A stretch of DNA of 64,000 bases, taken from Hydractinia symbiolongicarpus (lineage: Eukaryota > Cnidaria > Hydrozoa > Anthoathecata > Hydractiniidae). Each line of letters begins with the position of its first letter. Positions within the stretch are counted from its first letter, which is position 1. The notes under the pieces were generated by a model. That model ran no database searches, had not been told where the DNA came from, and saw only the letters and a program-made list of their open reading frames with translations. A program made the translations under genes and the position numbers. Location: positions 10,227,001 to 10,291,000 of the forward strand of contig NC_079875.1 in NCBI RefSeq assembly GCF_029227915.1. Reading direction: 5' to 3'. Of this stretch, positions 59,560 through 64,000 are shown piece after piece.

Positions 59560-60513
59560 GGATATGTCGCAATCAACGTGATATGTCGCAATCAACGGTA
59601 AATGTCGCAACGTTGTCGGTAAATGTCGCAAGTCAACAGTGGATGTCGCAAACCCAACGGTAAATGTCGCAAGTCAACAGTAAATGTCGCAAACCCAACG
59701 GTAAATGTTGCAACAGTAAATGTCGCACCAAAATAAATAATCAACGATATATGTCGCACAGATAGAAATTACTATATTACTCTCAAAATAAATATCACTG
59801 AGGGAAGGAATTTTCTTATCACGGACTTCTGCAGTGCCGTTCGATCAACTACTGGTGTTTCAAAACAGTTAGTCCTTATTCGTACTAAAATATCATACTC
59901 TTTTTCGGTAAGAGCTTTTATGGTCTTCTCCTTAACAGCAGACGCGCCTCCAAAATAAGCGAGAAAAAACTACAAGTATACTACAGTCTTCATCGTTTCG
60001 AGTATGCACGATTCACAAGTATCTAATATTGTTGGTGTCCTTTAAATCAAAGTCCTAAATTCAGTCCGGTTAAAAACGCCAAGTTAATTAAATACGATTG
60101 AAAAATATTTCTCTGCTGACAGTAATATGAACACACTCTGTAATCTTCTACAGCACATCTAATTTCAAGGCAATCAAAACTCGCAACAGTTTGAAAGTTC
60201 AAAAGATAGTTCATTGTTTCAATACCTTTAACAATAGGGACACGCGCCGCTATTTAAAATTTGTGATGCAAAACTATCACATTAAGCACTATTATGAAAG
60301 GTGCAGGTGGTTTATTCTTTCTTTATAGTCAAGTGATATTAAAAATAATGTTATTTAATCAAAAAAAGTTTGAAACCATAAAAAAAAATTGCGACATTTA
60401 CTGTTAATTTTGAATTTCTGTGCGACATTTACTGTTGATTTTAACGTTCGAGACACAAAATTATTTGCGACATTTACCGTTGGGTTTGCGACATTTACTG
60501 TTGATTTGCGACA
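59560..60513. mobile_element. Non-autonomous element bounded by inverted tandem repeats
   Basis: The left flank (59560-59762) has about ten tandem units of roughly 20 bp, of the form GTAAATGTCGCAAACCCAAC or GTAAATGTCGCAAGTCAACA. The right flank (60389-60513) has five units in inverse orientation (TGCGACATTTACTGTTGATT). The core of about 620 bp is AT-rich and non-coding. Arrays of inverted subterminal repeats like this are typical of transposase-binding regions of DNA transposons. Superfamily unknown. Confidence 0.6.
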
Positions 60514-61823
60514 AAAATGTTTGTTTAAATTAAAATTAAAATTGTTAGTTGAAAAACAGGATATGCAGCATGATTTCAGATTACGGCACGCTAAGGGAGA
60601 TAAAAACAGTGAGTAGCATATCTAAAGACATACTGCATAGCAATAACTAAATTATCTTTTATTCACATATAAAAATTTAAAAATATTAAAAATCTCAAAG
60701 GGTCTTTAATTTTGCCTTAAAAGAACTGAAACCTTTTTCTCTCATATTTTAATCGGTATTTTATCAAATAATTTTGGTCCAGTAAAAAAAAGCTTTTTTT
60801 CCGAGTTCTAATTTTATTTTTAGAAGTTTTAGGAGCAGTCCTTTATTTATTGTACTAATGTTTGTTTCATTGATGCTAAAATAGTTCTTTAGTGGTGTTG
60901 AAACTTTTTTTATCAAACATTTCTTTACCATAAAACTGCTCCTTATTTTTATCGTATTGTATATAGATGGAACTTTCTTATTGTTATCGTAGATGATTGA
61001 AGATGCTTGTCTTTAATTGTAGTAAGTAATTGTAGTCTGTTGCAACATTAATTGGATGGCTCTTATATTTCACTCCAAATCTCTTTTAGATTTTTCGAGA
61101 TTTTTTGAGCTGTAACGAAAAGCATTAATTCGGTTTTACCTTTTTTCAAATTGATTACGAGCTCCGAAACATGTAAATATGTACCAATATTTGAAAACTC
61201 TACATTTAGTGTGGTCAATATTGTGTATATTGAAGTCATCAAAATATACTACGGTATCATGATAATATTTGCACATCTCAGGCAATCTGAAATATCATCA
61301 AAGTACACAATAAATAATAAGGGATCCCGTATTGATCGCTGAGGTGCACCCGACAGTAGTAGTTATGCTGGTTTTAATTGTTTCTTGGAGTTTTTATGGT
61401 ACAACGTACCATTCGGAAAGTTTTATAATTTGGTCTCTATTTAAAAATTTTCTTACAGAAATTACCATGTCGTGGTCGCTTAATGAAAGCGGTATTAAGG
61501 CCGTTTCACATTACAGAAATATATTGAATCCAATATATTGGAAATTATTGATAACTATTGAAAAATATTGCCTCAATTAATTGACATAATGTGAAACCAA
61601 CTTTTGAGACACGTTCGAAAAAACATTACGCAATCGCTTTCAATACTTGTCAAGACTTTTTAATTCAAACACGGTTTGAATTAAAAAATATTGCAAGGGA
61701 AATTCTTTTGTTGTGAGAAGACTCAATTGTTCTCCGAACAATAGAAAAATCGAATCAGCAAAGTATTCGAAATTTGTCTGTCTGAAATAAACAGTAAATG
61801 AAACATACGATCGAAGATAAAAG

Positions 61824-62012
61824 ATGGAGCAAAATAACATTTATTATTTTGAAAGTCAGCCACACGATTTTGCTACGAATGATCAAATACTATTTCCTCA
61901 AGCTACGACGCAACAGCAACATGCCGCACATGTCTTCACTCAGAGCTCACCAAAACCAACCTCGTCAATCTTCTTCGTTAATTTACTTCTGACTTTCTCA
62001 AGTAAAAGCTAA
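61824..62012 (+). pseudogene. Possible remnant of Harbinger ORF2 (Myb-like partner)
   Basis: A 62-residue ORF starting MEQNNIYYFESQPHDF followed by a Gln/His/Pro-rich stretch. It has no recognised domain. Its position (opposite strand to the transposase exon, within the same terminal repeats) matches where PIF/Harbinger elements carry their SANT/Myb-like DNA-binding protein, and only its unstructured N-terminus would remain. This is a position-based inference. Confidence 0.3.
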
Positions 62013-62048
62013 ACAAAAGGATTGTTTTAGATCAAACTCAGAATTATT

Positions 62049-62303
62049 TCACATGAATATCAAGTTAAAAATTATATTCACCTCATATATGTCTGGGCTC
62101 ATTCGCAGGTATTTGCGGAAACTCTCTTCGTCATACAAACGTAGTTCTTGCACTAAGTTATCGTAAACACCGATCGATTTTCGTATTTTCATCCACTCCT
62201 TCACCCAAATTCTACGCGTAACCTTAGGTTTGGAAAAGTTTGTCGGAAGTAAAGTTGTAGCAATAATAATCGCAGCAACCGCTTTTCTCTGTTCCTCAGA
62301 CAT
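62049..62303 (-). pseudogene. Harbinger transposase (HARBI1-like) N-terminal exon
   Basis: The 84-residue ORF contains RRIWVKEWMKIRKSIGVYDN, then LVQELRLYDEESFRKYLRMS and PDIYE. This is the signature N-terminal region of HARBI1/PIF transposases (RRxWV...R...G...L..EL...D...F..YLRMS). After PDIYE the sequence runs GAG GTGAAT, which could be a splice donor; the DDE-containing exons are absent from the element. Confidence 0.7.
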
Positions 62304-63019
62304 TTTGAATTACAACAAAATTTAAATGGACATTTAAAGAGACATTTAAAGAGACAATTTGCAATAATTCGAAATATTTTCCAATATAATGAATTCAATA
62401 ATTTTCAATTGATATCATTATTCATAAATATATTGCTGTCAATATTTTTCTATATATTGCTGTAATGTGAAACGGCCTTTACTTTTTTATGTTTCAGATT
62501 TTATGTTCTGAGTAGTGTTTGTTGCTATTATGTCTATTAGTGACGATCTTTTTTTTATTGTTCTCGTGGGTGCATTTACTAATTGCGTTAAAACATGCGT
62601 CGTTAGTATGTTTTTCATGTCAACGTCCACGTTCTTTCTAAGATAACTGTCATTTAAATCGCCTATTATGATTACTTCTTTTACTTCAACGGTCCCAATG
62701 GATAGATTACTTTGAAATAATTCTATAAAGTTTTTTTATAAATATTTTGAGCCAACAGGAGGTCGTTACATGATATGACTAGATTTTTTGATTTGTTTAC
62801 AAAAATTTTGATCTATACATTGCAACTCCATCGCTTTTACCTTTGTTTCTGTTCCTATTAACAAATATGTAGTCTATATTATTGTATTCAAGCAAAATAA
62901 TAATATGTGTTTCAGACAGTGCCAAAATGTCAATTTGTGGACATTTAGAAAGTATTTCACAGATTCCTTTAATGGATGTTGAAATATCTTGAATGTTTAT
63001 GTGACAAAATTTCATTTCT

Positions 63020-63760
63020 TTAACCCTATTCGGTTGGGGGGGGGGGGGTTATTTTAATAACTCCGTATTGCTATGTTATATGGCTATGAAACTTACTGAG
63101 TTTCAATATTTATCTATTAGACACCTGCATGCCAAATTGTTAGGACCTATAACTTTCAGAGGCCTTGATATTGGCCATTACTCGAAACTACCCCTAAAAA
63201 TCTCTATGAAATCCTTATCATGGGGAAAATTCAAAAACTCCTGTTAAGATTATCTTTAGAACTTCAAACTTGCAACGCAACTTTGTTTTATTAAGAAGAA
63301 TCATTTTGCATATTTGGACACGTCATTAATCCGTTTTCCCGATTTTCTCAAATTTTACCCGAAAATCCGAAAAATCGGATTTTCGGGCAATTTTTGGCAA
63401 TTTTTTATGCGATTTACTTAAAAACCGGAAAATATGTTAAGTAACTTTTATTTAGCTTTCAGAAACTTCAAACAGAATGCAAAAATTCGCTCTGGAACAA
63501 AAGTAATTAAATTTTAAACAGATAGTGGCATTTTTAACAAATTTCAGGCTTATGATGACGTCACAGAGAATGTGCTGACGCAAGCAAAAATTTATTGCTG
63601 CCATTTTGTTCCTTTTATGACGTACTATAATTGTGCCAAGTTTGATTCAATTTGAACTTCCCTATGAAAAGTTATTGGGGGGGGGGGGGGGGGGGGATTC
63701 CGCCCTCCCCCCTCCTCCGGTCATACTATGTTCGAAAAACCCTGGACCGAATAGGGTTAA
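63020..63760. mobile_element. piggyBac-type MITE with poly-G tracts
   Basis: The ends read TTAA-CCCTATTCGGT (63020-63034) and ACCGAATAGGG-TTAA (63746-63760). The TTAA target duplication and CCC start of the inverted repeat are piggyBac hallmarks. Runs of G flank the interior near both ends (63035-63049 and 63677-63697). A perfect internal hairpin lies at about 63359-63390 (CCCGAAAATCCG paired with CGGATTTTCGGG). There is no transposase. It sits immediately upstream of the LINE endonuclease ATG. Confidence 0.82.
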
Positions 63761-64000
63761 GACCAGAATAATAGCTAATAATCTTGCCATGTAAGGAAGG
63801 TGAAACTAGGTGTTTATCTGGAGGAATCATCAAGAACAAAATTTTAAATTGATTTTATATTTTTTTTATTAAATATTACGCGATCACAGGTGTTTACAAA
63901 TACATGTGGTTTAGAATTTCTTTTCAAGTTTATTCAGTAAAAACAGATAGATATAAATATTCAATTTTAGCAACTTTAACTGTCGCCTTTTGTGAGTCAC
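63761..64000. other. Terminal stretch, likely LINE 5' sequence
   Basis: Read on the minus strand, the frame that enters the LINE endonuclease stays open for about 30 codons on the far side of the MITE, up to roughly 63826. The first part of this stretch therefore appears to be LINE sequence. The remainder is AT-rich and non-coding. Confidence 0.4.

Larger units (their letters stand above)
57962..59560 (-). mobile_element. Tigger/pogo-family DNA transposon relic
   Basis: The left terminus, CAGTAGAGTCTCCATAACTC then GAAC, follows a TA target dinucleotide (57960-57961). It contains a subterminal copy in inverted orientation (GTTCGAGTTATGGAG at 58007). The transposase reads on the minus strand: an N-terminal CENP-B-type DNA-binding exon at 59526-59142 and a C-terminal tail at 58414-58181. 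The central DDE catalytic part is missing, and the body is split by the insert at 58420-59138. No matching right terminus is visible; the element at 59.56-60.51 kb adjoins it there. It is non-autonomous. Confidence 0.75.
61498..62478. mobile_element. PIF/Harbinger element, 981 bp, complete ends
   Basis: The 19-bp terminal inverted repeats are perfect: AGGCCGTTTCACATTACAG at the left, and its exact complement at 62460-62478. A TTA duplication flanks both sides (61495-61497 and 62479-62481), as expected of PIF/Harbinger. Inside are a minus-strand transposase N-terminus (62303-62049) and a plus-strand ORF (61824-62012) that could be the start of the Myb-like partner protein such elements encode. 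The DDE part is absent, so it needs a helper. The perfect ends suggest recent insertion into the LINE. Confidence 0.88.
60950..63019 (-). mobile_element. L2/CR1-like non-LTR retrotransposon relic
   Basis: Read on the minus strand. It starts with an endonuclease beginning MKFCHINIQDIST (63015) and IDILALSETHI. A GDLNDSYLRK block follows near 62650, then a LVNAPTRTIKKRSSLIDIIA block near 62580. On the far side of the Harbinger insertion come IPLSLSDHDMVISVRK (61490-61445), the end of the endonuclease, and then a reverse-transcriptase piece (GAPQRSIRDPLLFIVYFDD near 61340, LVINLKKGKTELMLF near 61150). The first part of the RT, including palm motifs before GxPQGS, is missing, and the catalytic FADD-type motif is destroyed. 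It is dead and deleted internally. Confidence 0.7.

Noticed and set aside
60389-60616. 75-codon ORF starting in the inverted tandem repeats
   Set aside because: Its repeated 'ATFTVD/ATFTVGF' words are the translation of the GCGACATTTAC tandem units, not a protein domain.
1-64000. CRISPR array, operon or prokaryotic defence system
   Set aside because: The window is clearly eukaryotic (spliced genes, LINE, SINEs); the tandem repeats seen have no spacer structure.

Overview
The window is AT-rich eukaryotic DNA from an animal. Genes have short exons with GT-AG introns, the spacers are long and full of transposon relics, and microsatellites are frequent. The protein set (a Z-alpha ADAR, an ARID3/dead ringer factor, a K2P channel, divergent rhodopsin-like receptors) and the transposon types (Tigger, PIF/Harbinger, piggyBac-type MITEs, an L2/CR1-like LINE, a HIRAN-domain ORF) fit an early-branching metazoan. 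A cnidarian is my best guess. That placement is inference, since I could not run a search.

Left to right. (1) 846-7789, minus: six exons of MPHOSPH10 (MPP10, U3 snoRNP); the 3' exons lie beyond position 1. (2) 10930-17986, plus: ADAR, an adenosine-to-inosine RNA editor with one Z-alpha-like winged helix, one dsRBD and a complete deaminase domain. A possible extra first exon (8040-8048) would make it divergent from MPHOSPH10 across about 250 bp. ADAR intron 2 carries a degraded antisense coding relic. (3) 17987-25068: convergent spacer with repeats and a tRNA-derived SINE. (4) 25069-28977, minus: a complete five-exon ARID3/dead ringer gene with an ARID domain and a C-terminal REKLES-like segment. 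(5) About 29-47.4 kb: no convincing gene; hairpin MITEs, a GC-richer minisatellite and a SINE. (6) 47427-48642, minus: a two-exon K2P potassium channel whose only intron is mostly a (GAA/TTC)n tract of about 305 bp. (7) 49.4-57.95 kb: a tandem segmental duplication carrying two class A GPCR paralogues (50536-51387 and 56865-57713, minus) with an unidentified broken coding relic between them. (8) 57.96-64 kb: a nest of transposons. It holds an internally deleted Tigger/pogo element split by an intron-like insert with a HIRAN ORF, an element bounded by inverted tandem repeats, and an L2/CR1-like LINE carrying a complete 981-bp PIF/Harbinger insertion and a piggyBac-type MITE.

The five principal genes are unrelated housekeeping, regulatory and membrane genes, not an operon or a system. 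The most interesting items are the Z-alpha ADAR with its Z-binding residues partly kept, the GPCR duplicates whose differences cluster at TM2-ECL1-TM3, the splice-like HIRAN insertion, and the nested insertions whose target duplications can be read directly. Gene-level entries below span first to last visible coding exon; exon coordinates are in the evidence.
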